Below, one piece after another: positions 16,095-25,323 of a DNA stretch of 64,000 nt (position 1 is the first letter of the stretch; every line of letters begins with the position of its first letter). Under the pieces are notes generated by a model. It did not search any database. It saw nothing but the letters and a program-made list of their open reading frames with translations, and was not told where the DNA came from. The position numbers and the translations under genes are program-made. This DNA is from Dyella caseinilytica (GTDB lineage Bacteria; Pseudomonadota; Gammaproteobacteria; Xanthomonadales; Rhodanobacteraceae): the NCBI RefSeq assembly GCF_016865235.1, contig NZ_CP064030.1, forward strand, positions 1,364,001-1,428,000, given 5' to 3'.

Positions 16095-17346
16095 GAGCGA
16101 GCTTCAAGATCCTGGCGGCATTGTCATGGTATATCTTGCGCAGCACCGTGTCTGTGAGGCCCACGCCGTAGATAGACCAGCGGCCTTGCGGGGGTATCTC
16201 GGCGGGGGCGTAGTCGAAGTATTCGTCCTCGGTTTCCAGGAACCGGTAATAGATTTCGTAGAGCTCGTCGCCGAACAGTTGCTGCGGCACATCGTCGCCG
16301 TAAGGGGAGGGCACGGCATCCGTGCCAAACAGGATGCGATCCTGGTAGCGGTCGAAGAAGCGCTGCGCCGTGCGCGGCTGGCGTCCCAGCTCACCGATAC
16401 GTGCGCTGATATCCACCAGGGTATTGGGAAAGCGATCCAGGCAGTCCGCCACCGCGCCCAGGTTTTCGGCCCAGTTGCCCACGTGCATCAGCACGAAGGT
16501 GGTCTTCGGATGGCGGCCGATCACCCGGTCACGTGCGGCCAGGATTTCTTCATTGCTGGGGAACTCGGGACCATAGAACGACCAGTCCGGGTGATTGGCG
16601 AGTTCTTCGTAGCGTTCGTTGTGTTCGTCGGTCGGCAGGAAGAATGCCTCCGGATCGGAAACGTGCATGAACACCGGCATGTCATGTGTGGCACAGGCCT
16701 CCCACATCGCATCGAAGCGGCGATCATCCACCGGCACCAACGGGCCTGAGTCGACCTGCTCGCGCAAGTAGAGGCCCAACGTTTTAAGCAGTTTCAGGCC
16801 ACGGGCGCCAACACGATGTGCGTGGGCGATGGCGTCGCCCTGCAACTGCGCATAGTTCGGCTCGGGAAAGTGTTCATAAGAAGGTTCGGTGAGGGTAGCA
16901 AAACGCCCCGGCGCGGCCTGGTCGAACATCTGGATGCTCTGCTCCAGCCCCTTGCCGACCCCGCCCGTGAGATTGACGAGGGTGCGGACGCCCTTGCGGT
17001 CCATCACCGGCAGCAGATCTTCGGGTTTGGCAAACACGGTGATGTCTTCACCTACCGATACGCCGTTGCGGACCTTGCGTGACCAGGTCAGGTGCGTGTG
17101 CGCATCAATGACTGGAAAGCGCGGGCGTTCGATGCGGTTTTTGGGCACGCGCAGCATGCTGTGCGGCTTGAAATCCTTCAGGCGCAATTCGCTCTTGCTG
17201 GTATCCGGCGCGGTTTGCAGCGGGTTCTTGCCGCTGGCCTTGATCGTGCCTGCGCCGTTGGGTGGCGCGCAGCAGAAGCAGCCGGCGCGGGTGTGGGTGC
17301 GGAAGGACCAGCCTTGGGGGGACGGTTTGCGTTTTGAGTGTGACAT
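16087..17346 (-). CDS. Amidohydrolase family protein (Amidohydro_2 type)
   Basis: This 419-residue protein has the metal-dependent amidohydrolase TIM-barrel pattern: FPVIDAHTHL supplies the first two His ligands, MPVFMHVSDPEAF the next, TTFVLMHVGNWAENL another, and ILFGTDAVPSP the conserved Asp. The layout resembles the Amidohydro_2 (PF04909) group of hydrolases and decarboxylases rather than NagA/AgaA deacetylases, so the reaction is uncertain. It sits between the aldolase and deoR genes of a sugar cluster, which suggests a role in removing an acyl, lactone or carboxyl group from a sugar derivative (inference). The N-terminal ~60 residues before LKDFKPHSML are poorly characteristic, so the real start may lie further in. 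Confidence 0.78.
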   Translation of the reverse strand: MSHSKRKPSPQGWSFRTHTRAGCFCCAPPNGAGTIKASGKNPLQTAPDTSKSELRLKDFKPHSMLRVPKNRIERPRFPVIDAHTHLTWSRKVRNGVSVGEDITVFAKPEDLLPVMDRKGVRTLVNLTGGVGKGLEQSIQMFDQAAPGRFATLTEPSYEHFPEPNYAQLQGDAIAHAHRVGARGLKLLKTLGLYLREQVDSGPLVPVDDRRFDAMWEACATHDMPVFMHVSDPEAFFLPTDEHNERYEELANHPDWSFYGPEFPSNEEILAARDRVIGRHPKTTFVLMHVGNWAENLGAVADCLDRFPNTLVDISARIGELGRQPRTAQRFFDRYQDRILFGTDAVPSPYGDDVPQQLFGDELYEIYYRFLETEDEYFDYAPAEIPPQGRWSIYGVGLTDTVLRKIYHDNAARILKLAHE

Positions 17347-17399
17347 CGCTTCCGCGCTGCATCGAGGTGGTGTGAATGAAAGAGGCTGTTGCGCCGCGC

Positions 17400-17585
17400 C
17401 GTCATTGACCGGCCTCGCCGTTATGAAACGCCTCGGCGCAGGCCGGGATGACGAGCGAAACGCTGCTCGCCTTATCCAAAGGTCGAGCTTATCGCCTCAA
17501 CCCCCTCCCCGGTGGGAGTGAGGGGGATGCACGGGGCATCCCACCGGGGAGGGAGCGCGGCGCCGCGGGCTAGGGGGAAGAGGGG
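17400..17585. repeat. Repeat-rich spacer with REP-like hairpins
   Basis: The gap between the amidohydrolase and the aldolase (17347-17618) holds no gene. It contains an imperfect hairpin at about 17400-17453 (CGTCAT and ATGACG ends with CCGGCC/GGCCGG inside) and a run of CCCTCCCC/GGGGAGGG inverted repeats at about 17503-17585. These resemble the other REP-like families in the window. Confidence 0.6.
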
Positions 17586-17618
17586 TGGGTTCCCACAGCC
17601 ACGCGGATACCTTGGTTA

Positions 17619-18536
17619 TCACCGCGGATACTTGGCCATGATCTGGTGCACCTGCCGCACCAACCCGATCGCTTGCTCGAGCGGGCGCAGCCACATGTTG
17701 CGGCCGAACATCACGCCGTTTGCGCCGGAGGCCATGTAGAACTCCACCTTGCGCAGCACGGCAGCATCGTCGTCGTTCTTTTCACCACCGGAGAACAGCA
17801 CCATCGTGCGTCCGGCTGAGCGCACCACGCGCTGCGTGCGTGCCGAGGCGTCTTCCTGCAGCGTGTTGTAGGGGGCCGGGACGTTGGCAGTGTTGTCGTC
17901 AGGCTCATGCAGCTTGACGATGTCAGCGCCCAGTTCCAGCGCTACGCGGGCGGCGTAATCCTGTGCGTACAGGCTGCCCTTGCCGCCTTTCGCATCGATG
18001 GCCGCGCCGCGCGGATAAGACCACAGCACCAGCGGCATGCCGAAACGCTCGCAATCCTGGCGCACCTTTTCGAACTGGCGGAATTCATCATGCTGACGCG
18101 GCGAACCGACATACATGGTGTAGCCCACTGCATCGGCGCCCAGTCGCACGGCGTCTTCCACCGAGGCAAACAATGGCGACGTGGCGTCCGCGTCGCTAGG
18201 GATGTTGGTCTTGCCGTTGAGTTTGAGGATCAGCGGAATTTGCCCGCACCATTCCCCCATGTATTTCTCGGCCAAGCCGACGCCGAGCGCGATGGCGGAA
18301 AAATTCCCTTCCACCGCGAGCCGGAACTGATATTCCGGATCGACGGCGGGAGGGTGGGGGAAAAAGTCGGTGGGACCATGCTCCAGACCCTGGTCCAACG
18401 GAAGGACGAGCAGACTGCCGTTGCGCGGTCCGTGCCCGTACATCAGACGCCACAGGCGAGTCCGCTTGCCGTGTGATAGGGACAAATTCGAAAACTTTTC
18501 GGAAGATTTCGAAAGGTGTTGTAAAGGATCTTTCAT
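17619..18536 (-). CDS. Class I ketose-bisphosphate aldolase (FbaB/LacD-like)
   Basis: This 305-residue protein matches the DhnA/FbaB class I aldolase family. GSLLVLPLDQGLEHGPTDFF near the N-terminus is the family signature, LILKLNGKTNIPS and GYTMYVGSPRQ follow, and ELGADIVKLHEP carries the candidate Schiff-base lysine. It would split fructose-1,6- or tagatose-1,6-bisphosphate into two triose phosphates without a metal ion. The ATG at 18536 is chosen because an extended frame to 18599 runs into the operator region. It diverges from an AgaS-like isomerase and two PfkB kinases, so tagatose-1,6-bisphosphate is the likely substrate in this setting (inference). Confidence 0.83.
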   Translation of the reverse strand: MKDPLQHLSKSSEKFSNLSLSHGKRTRLWRLMYGHGPRNGSLLVLPLDQGLEHGPTDFFPHPPAVDPEYQFRLAVEGNFSAIALGVGLAEKYMGEWCGQIPLILKLNGKTNIPSDADATSPLFASVEDAVRLGADAVGYTMYVGSPRQHDEFRQFEKVRQDCERFGMPLVLWSYPRGAAIDAKGGKGSLYAQDYAARVALELGADIVKLHEPDDNTANVPAPYNTLQEDASARTQRVVRSAGRTMVLFSGGEKNDDDAAVLRKVEFYMASGANGVMFGRNMWLRPLEQAIGLVRQVHQIMAKYPR

Positions 18537-18620
18537 TTCGAATACTCTGGGAGCGTCATCGGATGGTTTCACATTCGAGCGAATTGAGCAAAATGTCAAT
18601 ACTTCATAAGAAAACGAAAG
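18487..18620. promoter_or_regulatory. Divergent promoter region with clustered TTCGAA motifs
   Basis: Three TTCGAA hexamers lie at 18487-18492, 18508-18513 and 18537-18542, the first two inside the start of the aldolase gene. A degenerate dyad ATTCG-AG-CGAAT lies at 18573-18584, and GAAAACGAAAG at 18610-18620 just before the agaS-like ATG. DeoR-family operators often contain TTTCGTTTC-like or TTCGAA-like half sites, so this spacer is the best candidate target of the DeoR protein encoded at 15288-16094. Confidence 0.55.
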
Positions 18621-18628
18621 AAGAAAAC

Positions 18629-19795
18629 ATGTTGAGATTGCTCCAAGGGGCGACGCCGGAAGCGCAGCAGACCGCGGGTTACGCCGATACCCTGCGCGAA
18701 ATTTTGCAGCAGCCGGCTACCTGGCAGGACACTTTCGATTTGTTGCGCAACCAGGCGGCACAGGCGCAGCTGGCGAAAGCGCTCGATCCGCACCCCGCCC
18801 ACATCGTGCTGACCGGCTCGGGCAGTTCCATCTACATCGGTGAGTGCCTTGCCCCTGTTTTGCAGGCCGGCCTGGGCGTGCCGGTGCAGGCGATCGCGGC
18901 CGGCACCTTGCTGACCCATGGCCGCAGCGTACTGCCGCCGGGACCGGGTTTGTTGATCTCGCTGGCGCGTTCGGGCGATAGCCCGGAGAGTGGCGGCGTG
19001 GTCAACATGCTGCTGGAGCACGCGCCGGCCTGGCGTCATCTGGTCATCACTTGCAACGCGAACGGCAAGCTCGCCACGCATTACCGTGACGAGCCGCGCG
19101 TCACCGTGCTGGTGCTCGACGAGCGCACCAATGACCGCAGCCTGGTCATGACGAGCAGCTTCACTAACTTGTTGCTGGGTGGCACGGCCTTGTTGCAGGG
19201 CACGCGCGATGCGTTGGCGGCCAGCGCCGTGGAAACGGCCGGTGCGAACGCTCAGCGCATTTTCGATGCGCACGCCGATGACATTGCCATGCTGGCGCAG
19301 CGCGATTTCAGGTCGGCGGTGTACCTGGGCAGCGGCGGCATGTTTGGTGCTGCACGCGAAGGCGCGCTGAAGATGCTGGAGATGACCGGTGGCCAGGTTG
19401 TCACCATGGCAGAGACCTTCCTCGGCCTGCGCCATGGCCCGATGTCTTTCGTGCATCCGCATACGGTGATCGTGGCGCTGCTTTCACCCGATCCCGCCGT
19501 GCGCAATTACGAGTGCGATGTGCTGCGCGAGCTATCGCGCAAGCGGCTGGGCATGGGCAAGCTGGTGATCGGTGATGACGTGCCGGCGGACGTGCTGGGG
19601 CTGCAGGATGTCGCCATCACGACGTCGGCTGCGATCAGCGGCGGTGATGTGGCGTCGATGCTCACTGGCGTCGTGACTGGCCAATTGCTTGCCTTCTTCC
19701 GTTGCCTGCAACTGGGTTGCAAGCCGGACACGCCGTCCGAAGGTGTGTTGACGCGCGTGGTGGAGGATTTCGCGATCCATGGAGCGAAGCCGTGA
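18629..19795 (+). CDS. AgaS-like SIS-domain sugar isomerase/deaminase
   Basis: This 388-residue protein contains two SIS (phosphosugar isomerase) domains. The first has HIVLTGSGSSIYIGECLAP and LISLARSGDSPESGG, the second YLGSGGMFGAAREGALKMLE and LGLRHGPMSFVHP. Length and motif order fit AgaS, which converts galactosamine-6-phosphate to tagatose-6-phosphate and ammonia, rather than the GlmS isomerase domain alone. The ATG at 18629 is used because the longer frame crosses the promoter region. Its stop codon overlaps the next gene's GTG by 4 bp, so it is the first gene of an operon with two PfkB kinases. AgaS is the nearest recognised relative; the exact substrate is inferred. Confidence 0.82.
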   Translation: MLRLLQGATPEAQQTAGYADTLREILQQPATWQDTFDLLRNQAAQAQLAKALDPHPAHIVLTGSGSSIYIGECLAPVLQAGLGVPVQAIAAGTLLTHGRSVLPPGPGLLISLARSGDSPESGGVVNMLLEHAPAWRHLVITCNANGKLATHYRDEPRVTVLVLDERTNDRSLVMTSSFTNLLLGGTALLQGTRDALAASAVETAGANAQRIFDAHADDIAMLAQRDFRSAVYLGSGGMFGAAREGALKMLEMTGGQVVTMAETFLGLRHGPMSFVHPHTVIVALLSPDPAVRNYECDVLRELSRKRLGMGKLVIGDDVPADVLGLQDVAITTSAAISGGDVASMLTGVVTGQLLAFFRCLQLGCKPDTPSEGVLTRVVEDFAIHGAKP

Positions 19796-20733
19796 CATCA
19801 CTCGATCGTCCCGCGCGCATTCTGGTGATTGGCGAAATCAACGTCGATTTCGTGTTCAAGGGTTGCCACGCCGCGCCGACGCTCGGCAAGGAAGTGCTGG
19901 CTGACGATTTCGTGATGACGCCTGGCAGCTCCGCGATGATCTGCGCCATGGGCTTGGCGCGTCTGGGCAATCCGGTGACTTTTCACGGCAAGCTCGGTAC
20001 GGACGCCTCCGGCAAATTCTGCCTGCACGCCTTGCGCGATGCGGGTATTGATGTGACGTCGCTGCAGCCGGATAGCGTATTGCGCACCGGCGTGACAGCA
20101 TCACTGTCGACAACGCAGGATCGCGCGCTGGTCACGTTCCCCGGTGCGATGGCGGAACTGCGCGCGGATGAGATCGAAGATAGCTGGCTGGAGAAAGCCG
20201 ACCATCTGCACGTGTCTTCGTATTACTTGCAACGAGGCTTGCGTCCGGGCTGCCGACAGCTGTTCGCGCGGGCTGCGGAAGCGGGGCTTACTACTTCGCT
20301 CGATCCCGGCTTCGATCCCGAACAGCGCTGGGAAAACGATCTGCTCGATACCTTGAACGAAGTCGATATCTTCCTGCCGAACGAGGAAGAGTTGTTGGCG
20401 ATCACCGGCTGCAGTGCCATCAAGGAAGCATTGACCGTCGTGCAGAACGGCCGTACGCAAACCATCGTTAAGCGCGGCCGGCGCGGTTGCACCAGCTTGC
20501 GTGAAGATCAATGGATCAACGTACCGGCCTATGCCGTCGATGCGATCGACAGCACTGGCGCGGGCGACTCCTTCGATGCCGGCTTCCTGCACGCGTGGCT
20601 GCGCGAGATGTCATGGATGGATTGCATGCGCTGGGGCAGTGCGTGTGGCAGCCTGTCCACACGCGGTATCGGTGGTACGACGCGTCAGGCGACCGTTGAC
20701 GAAGCTTTGGCGTTGTTGGCAGTCGAACCATGA
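19792..20733 (+). CDS. PfkB/ribokinase family carbohydrate kinase
   Basis: This 313-residue kinase starts at a GTG that overlaps the stop of the isomerase gene (GTGA). It shows the PfkB N-terminal pattern ILVIGEINVDFVFKG, a TPGSSAMICAMGLARLG sugar-binding region (GG replaced by GS), NEEELLAITG, and the C-terminal signature DSTGAGDSFDAGFLHAWL with the catalytic Asp. It phosphorylates a sugar with ATP. In this operon it could make galactosamine- or N-acetylgalactosamine-6-phosphate, with the second kinase acting on tagatose-6-phosphate, but that division of labour is inference. Confidence 0.85.
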   Translation: MTSLDRPARILVIGEINVDFVFKGCHAAPTLGKEVLADDFVMTPGSSAMICAMGLARLGNPVTFHGKLGTDASGKFCLHALRDAGIDVTSLQPDSVLRTGVTASLSTTQDRALVTFPGAMAELRADEIEDSWLEKADHLHVSSYYLQRGLRPGCRQLFARAAEAGLTTSLDPGFDPEQRWENDLLDTLNEVDIFLPNEEELLAITGCSAIKEALTVVQNGRTQTIVKRGRRGCTSLREDQWINVPAYAVDAIDSTGAGDSFDAGFLHAWLREMSWMDCMRWGSACGSLSTRGIGGTTRQATVDEALALLAVEP

Positions 20734-21659
20734 TTACCGTCGCCGGCTTCAATACCGCGATCGATCGCTTGATCCAGCTCGATGCGCTGGAGCCCGGTGA
20801 AGTTCACCGCGCGCGTTCCGAACAGGTCTATCCCGGCGGCAAAGGCGTGCATGTGGCGCAGACCATCGCGGCACTGGGCGAACGTGTGCAATTGATTGGC
20901 CTGGTCGATGCGCCGCATCGCAATCTGATCTGTCGTCGCATGAGCGAGCGTGGCGTGTTGTTCCACGGTGTGGAAGTCGCTGGCGAATTGCGTCACTGCA
21001 TGGCGTTGCGTGATGCCAGCGGAAAAATCACCGAAATACTGGGGCAGGGGCCACAGCTCAGCCAGGCCGAGTGCGACGGACTGTTGCGGGATTTCCGGCG
21101 CAGCGTCGATGAAAGCGATCTGGTGATTCTTTCCGGCAGCCTGCCGCGCGGATTCGACGCGACAACCTATGCGGAATTGGCGAGCTATGTGAAAAGCGTC
21201 GGCTTGCGCTGTCTGATCGATGCAAGTGGTGCAGCGATGCGGCATGCCGTCGAGGCGCGCCCGTTCCTGATCAAGCCCAATCGTGACGAGATCAGCGAAC
21301 TGCATGCAAAACCTGTGTGCGATCTGGATACCGCCGTCGAATCGGTGCGCAGCTTGCTGGCACACGGCGTAAGCATGCCGGTGGTGACGTTGGGTGCATT
21401 GGGTGCGATGGCTGGCGATGCAAACGGGATCTGGCATGCCGAGCTGCCGCTGGATCAGGTTCGCAACACAGTGGGATCGGGCGACTGCCTGCTGGCCGGT
21501 TTGGCGGTGGGTGTGGCGCGCGACATGAGTTTGGAGGACACGCTGCGTTTGGGCACTGCATGCGGTGCGGCCAATGCGCAGGGTGAGGAGACCGGCTTCG
21601 TCGAACGGCGGGCGGTCGAGGCGTTGCTGCCGCAAGTGCGGATACAGCGCCTGGCATGA
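20730..21659 (+). CDS. 1-phosphofructokinase/tagatose-6-phosphate kinase family hexose kinase
   Basis: This 309-residue PfkB-fold kinase starts at an ATGA overlap with the previous gene. The pattern ITVAGFNTAIDRLIQ, then YPGGKGVHVAQTIAALG, then LSGSLPRGF and PNRDEISEL is that of the FruK/LacC (TIGR03168-type) branch. The C-terminal NTVGSGDCLLAGLAVG holds the catalytic Asp, with GSGD in place of the commoner GAGD. These enzymes add a second phosphate to fructose-1-phosphate or tagatose-6-phosphate. Next to an AgaS-like isomerase and a class I aldolase, tagatose-6-phosphate is the most economical substrate (inference). Confidence 0.86.
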   Translation: MITVAGFNTAIDRLIQLDALEPGEVHRARSEQVYPGGKGVHVAQTIAALGERVQLIGLVDAPHRNLICRRMSERGVLFHGVEVAGELRHCMALRDASGKITEILGQGPQLSQAECDGLLRDFRRSVDESDLVILSGSLPRGFDATTYAELASYVKSVGLRCLIDASGAAMRHAVEARPFLIKPNRDEISELHAKPVCDLDTAVESVRSLLAHGVSMPVVTLGALGAMAGDANGIWHAELPLDQVRNTVGSGDCLLAGLAVGVARDMSLEDTLRLGTACGAANAQGEETGFVERRAVEALLPQVRIQRLA

Positions 21660-21678
21660 CAAATGGCGAGGGCTTCAA

Positions 21679-21757
21679 CCGGACGCTAGTCGTCCGGACG
21701 GGAGAGCTTGCGCCTGAATTTTCTAACAGAGGTGAAAAAGGGGAAACGAACGTTTCC
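21679..21757. promoter_or_regulatory. Hairpin and perfect dyad before the first TonB-dependent receptor
   Basis: Downstream of the kinase operon a hairpin CCGGACG-CTAGT-CGTCCGG (21679-21697) has no T-run, so it is at best a weak terminator or processing site. Further on, GGAAACG-AA-CGTTTCC (21742-21757) is a perfect 7-bp inverted repeat with a 2-bp centre, 78 bp before the receptor ATG. It resembles LacI/GntR-class operators and differs from the TTCGAA motif, hinting at a second regulator. Confidence 0.5.
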
Positions 21758-21835
21758 GCGGACATTCACAAGCCGCCGGTAGCAGAGGGGAGGAGTGCAA
21801 ATCTGCGCACGGCGGCAAAACATGGGAGGGCAGTC

Positions 21836-24800
21836 ATGCGTATTACGAAGGCTGGTTGTCTCGCCGTCAATGGCGAGAGCAGGAGGTTGTCGGCGTTATC
21901 CATCCATAGGTCACTCATCACGATGCAGGTGGTTTGTGTCACGGGAGGCTTGGCGTTAGTGGGAAATGCATGGGCGCAAACCAGCGCCACCATCACAGAT
22001 CAAAGCCAGAATTCGACATCGAACACGCAAAGCACCACACCTGATTTCAACTCGTCCACTTCGTCGAAAAAGCCGGTGAAGCAGCTTGAAGAGGTCTCCG
22101 TTACGGGTACAAACATCCGTGGCGTGGATATGGAAACGGCGCTGCCAACCATCACCATCACGCGGCAGGATATCCAGCGGCAGGGTTTCGCGACCGTCGG
22201 CCAATTGCTGCAAAACCTTCCCTCCGCGGCGACACCGGATCTCAGTCGCGGTGACGCGGCCTCGCTGGGTCCGAATCAGGGAGGCACCTTCATCGATCTG
22301 CGCGGGCTTGGGGCACAGCGCACGCTCGTGTTGGTGGATGGCGAACGCATCGGTGCGGTACACGGCGGCTATACCGATATCAGCGTGATTCCCGCCTCGA
22401 TCGTCGACCATATCGACATCCTTGGCAGCGGCGCATCCGCCATCTATGGCTCGGATGCGATTGCCGGCGTGATCAACATTGTCACTATCAAGAACTTTCA
22501 GGGCGTGCAGGTCGACACCTATGCTGGCGAATACGCGCCGCATGAAGATGGCACGCAGGCGCAGTACAGCGTAACGGGTGGATCAACCACCGAGCGCAAT
22601 TCATTGGTGGGTAGTGTCTCTTACCAATATCAGGGGGCGGTATGGGGTGGTGCGCGACCTTACTCGGCATATCCCTATACGGCCAATTACCCATATTTTG
22701 GACTCACCAATCAGCCGCCAAATAGCGGCATCATCACCAATTCGCCGCTGAACAACCCGAACATCGCGGGCGACCACACCCTGATGCTCAATCCGGGTGG
22801 CAACTCGACGAACCTTGCCGATTATTCGTTCATGCAGCCGCGCACCTTTAGCGCGAACGGCAATGTCACCAGCCTCGCCAATGCGGGTTCATACATCTAC
22901 AACTACAACAATCTCAGCACCATTCTGAGCCCCAACAAGACCAAGAACCTTTATCTGGCCGATCGTTACAAGATCACCAACCACATCACGGCGCATTTCG
23001 AGTTCGGCTACAACCAAAGCTGGAACGGCGGGGCCGGTGGGCCCAGTTATCTCTATAGCGGGCAATCCAGCAATCCGCCCAACTTGCCTCAGTTCCCGAT
23101 CGTTCTTTCGGCACAAAGTTACTACAACCCGTACAACGCGCCGGGCCAGACGCCGCAGGCTGTGAATTTCGTGCGCGCGTTCCCGCAAATTCTTTACACC
23201 AACGACAGCACCTCGAAAAACTATCGCTACAGCGGTGGTTTGGAAGGTGACTTCAATATCGGCGATCACGTCTTCAACTGGGACGCGTATTACTACAACA
23301 GCAAGATTCGCGACGACGATATCCGTCCTGGTCAATACAACCTGATCAATGTCACCGAGGCTTTGGGGCCATCGTTCATGCAGAATGGCCAAGTGGTGTG
23401 CGGCACGCCAGGCCATGTCATCGCAGGCTGCGTACCACTCAATCCGCTTGGTAACGTTACCCAGCAGATGCTCAACTACATCGCCATCGATAATAACGAG
23501 CACACTGGCTATGACGAGAGCGCGTTTGTGGCCGACATCAGCGGTGATGTCTACGAACTACCGGGTGGCGACCTGACGGTGGCGGGAGGTATCCAGCACC
23601 GCGAAGAATCCGGTTTCGACGATACCGATCCCTTTGCCACCGCGGGTTATTCCAGCGATTACTCGGTTCAACCCAATAGCGGCAGCTTCAACCTCAACGA
23701 AGGCTACTTAGAGGTTTATGCGCCCTTGCTGAAAGATCTGCCGGGCGTGCAAAGCTTGTCCCTGGATGTGGCGCAGCGCTGGTCTTACTACAGCAACTTT
23801 GGCAGTACGCGAAACTATTCGGTGAAACTTGCCTGGAAGCCGATCGACGATGTGATGGTGCGTGCGAGCTACAGCACCAACTTCCGCGCGCCGACCATCA
23901 ACGATCTGTACCAAGGCCTTTATTTGGCTGGCGGCTTCACCGATCCGTGCGATTCGGTCTACGGTCCAGCGCAATACGGCTATAGCCCGGTGGTGGCGCA
24001 GCGCTGTCTTAGCGGTTTCGGCGGCCTTCCTGGGGTTTCGTCGACCTTCCGTCAGACCGGTATCACCGGTGTTCCGGTGACGGCGCCGAATTCTTACGGG
24101 GTCACCAATAGCTATAACGGCGGCAACCCCAACTTGAAACCGGAAACGGCTTACAACGGCGACGTGGGCATGGTCTACAGCCCGTCATGGCTACCGGGCT
24201 TCAATGCCAGTGTCGATTGGTGGAGCTACAACATACGTAACCTGATCACCAGCATCAGCAATGATCAGGTGTTGGCCGATTGCTACGAGTTCGGCATCAC
24301 ATCGGCGTGTTCGCAATTTCAGCGTGAGAGTGGCAATGGACCGTTGGCCGGCCAGATCATCAATCTGATGAATCTGGAAACCAATGCCGGCTGGTTGAAG
24401 GAGCGTGGCTGGGATTTCGGTGCGAGTTATGCGTTGCCAGAATACAGCTTCGGCAAGTTCAAGCTGTCGCTAAAAGGCACCTACATCGCGACCATGAATG
24501 ATTTGCCGACGATTGGCTCGGCGGTGCAGTACACGGCGGGCACCGCCTACGGCAATCTGGATGGCGCGGTATGGCGAGTGCGTGGCACGTTCACGGTGAG
24601 CTGGGATTGGCATAACTTCGGTGCCGACTGGACGGTGCGTTACTTCTCACCGATCAAGGGTTACTGCGCTTACCCGCCACCGACCACGACCACGGTCTTT
24701 CCGTGCACGCTGCCGGATTACTACGAGCCCGGTGTTGGCATTTCACCGCTGACGCAGTTCCCATCGGTCACTTTCAACGACTTACAGGTGCATTGGAATA

Positions 24801-24967
24801 CGCCATGGAAGGGCACGGTTTCATTGGGTGTGAACAACATCTTCAACCGCGTCGGTCCGTATATCTATGGCGGTGGCTTCAATGCGGGTACGGATGCGTA
24901 TTACGACTACAACGCGTCGTATGACATCGGCCGTTTCGTGTACCTGCGTTATCAGCAGAAGTTCTGA
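21836..24967 (+). CDS. TonB-dependent receptor, glycan locus receptor 1
   Basis: This 1043-residue outer membrane receptor starts at the ATG at 21836, preceded by GGGAGGG; the frame upstream is non-coding spacer. A signal region ends around GNAWAQ, followed by a Ser/Thr/Gln-rich linker and the TonB box-like LEEVSVTGT. The plug domain has RGLGAQRTLVLVDGERI, DHIDILGSGASAIYGSDAIAGVINIVT, and the 22-strand barrel ends with FVYLRYQQKF. It would import an oligosaccharide across the outer membrane using TonB energy. Its position after the sugar kinase operon and before the glycoside hydrolases makes it a probable glycan receptor. Confidence 0.9.
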   Translation: MRITKAGCLAVNGESRRLSALSIHRSLITMQVVCVTGGLALVGNAWAQTSATITDQSQNSTSNTQSTTPDFNSSTSSKKPVKQLEEVSVTGTNIRGVDMETALPTITITRQDIQRQGFATVGQLLQNLPSAATPDLSRGDAASLGPNQGGTFIDLRGLGAQRTLVLVDGERIGAVHGGYTDISVIPASIVDHIDILGSGASAIYGSDAIAGVINIVTIKNFQGVQVDTYAGEYAPHEDGTQAQYSVTGGSTTERNSLVGSVSYQYQGAVWGGARPYSAYPYTANYPYFGLTNQPPNSGIITNSPLNNPNIAGDHTLMLNPGGNSTNLADYSFMQPRTFSANGNVTSLANAGSYIYNYNNLSTILSPNKTKNLYLADRYKITNHITAHFEFGYNQSWNGGAGGPSYLYSGQSSNPPNLPQFPIVLSAQSYYNPYNAPGQTPQAVNFVRAFPQILYTNDSTSKNYRYSGGLEGDFNIGDHVFNWDAYYYNSKIRDDDIRPGQYNLINVTEALGPSFMQNGQVVCGTPGHVIAGCVPLNPLGNVTQQMLNYIAIDNNEHTGYDESAFVADISGDVYELPGGDLTVAGGIQHREESGFDDTDPFATAGYSSDYSVQPNSGSFNLNEGYLEVYAPLLKDLPGVQSLSLDVAQRWSYYSNFGSTRNYSVKLAWKPIDDVMVRASYSTNFRAPTINDLYQGLYLAGGFTDPCDSVYGPAQYGYSPVVAQRCLSGFGGLPGVSSTFRQTGITGVPVTAPNSYGVTNSYNGGNPNLKPETAYNGDVGMVYSPSWLPGFNASVDWWSYNIRNLITSISNDQVLADCYEFGITSACSQFQRESGNGPLAGQIINLMNLETNAGWLKERGWDFGASYALPEYSFGKFKLSLKGTYIATMNDLPTIGSAVQYTAGTAYGNLDGAVWRVRGTFTVSWDWHNFGADWTVRYFSPIKGYCAYPPPTTTTVFPCTLPDYYEPGVGISPLTQFPSVTFNDLQVHWNTPWKGTVSLGVNNIFNRVGPYIYGGGFNAGTDAYYDYNASYDIGRFVYLRYQQKF

Positions 24968-25323
24968 CGGCTGGCATGAGCGTGGTGCCGCGCGAAAGCC
25001 AATCGGCGGCACTCGTTCATTCCAGCCGGATGAAAGTTTGATCACTTTAATGATCATCATGAGGTGTTTCGAAAAAAACTTTGAGTTGGATGAGAGGAAT
25101 GGCCGGGCACGCGGGAGAGTTCCGGCCAGTGATGAAGTTGATCGCATTTTATGTGCATGCACGGTGGGTTACGTGCGATCCGCTCGGCGGGGAGCTGGCG
25201 CTAACAACATCACGATCGGGGTGACCACTACGGTCATCTCACGTCGCAAGGGTTTGCGAGACATCAGCGACGGCTGCTTTAGCCGGCTTTTTCTAAAAAA
25301 GTGATTCAGAGAGGGGTTGGGCC
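24968..25323. promoter_or_regulatory. Spacer before receptor 2 with a TTCGAA site
   Basis: This 356-bp gap holds no convincing gene. TTTCGAAAAAAACTTTGA at 25067-25084 contains the TTCGAA core seen in the aldolase/agaS spacer and even a similar right flank (AAAACTTT). It could be a further DeoR-type operator for the receptor and glycoside hydrolase genes that follow. Confidence 0.4.

Noticed and set aside
21679..21697. CCGGACG/CGTCCGG hairpin as an intrinsic terminator
   Set aside because: No T-run follows, so termination is not supported.
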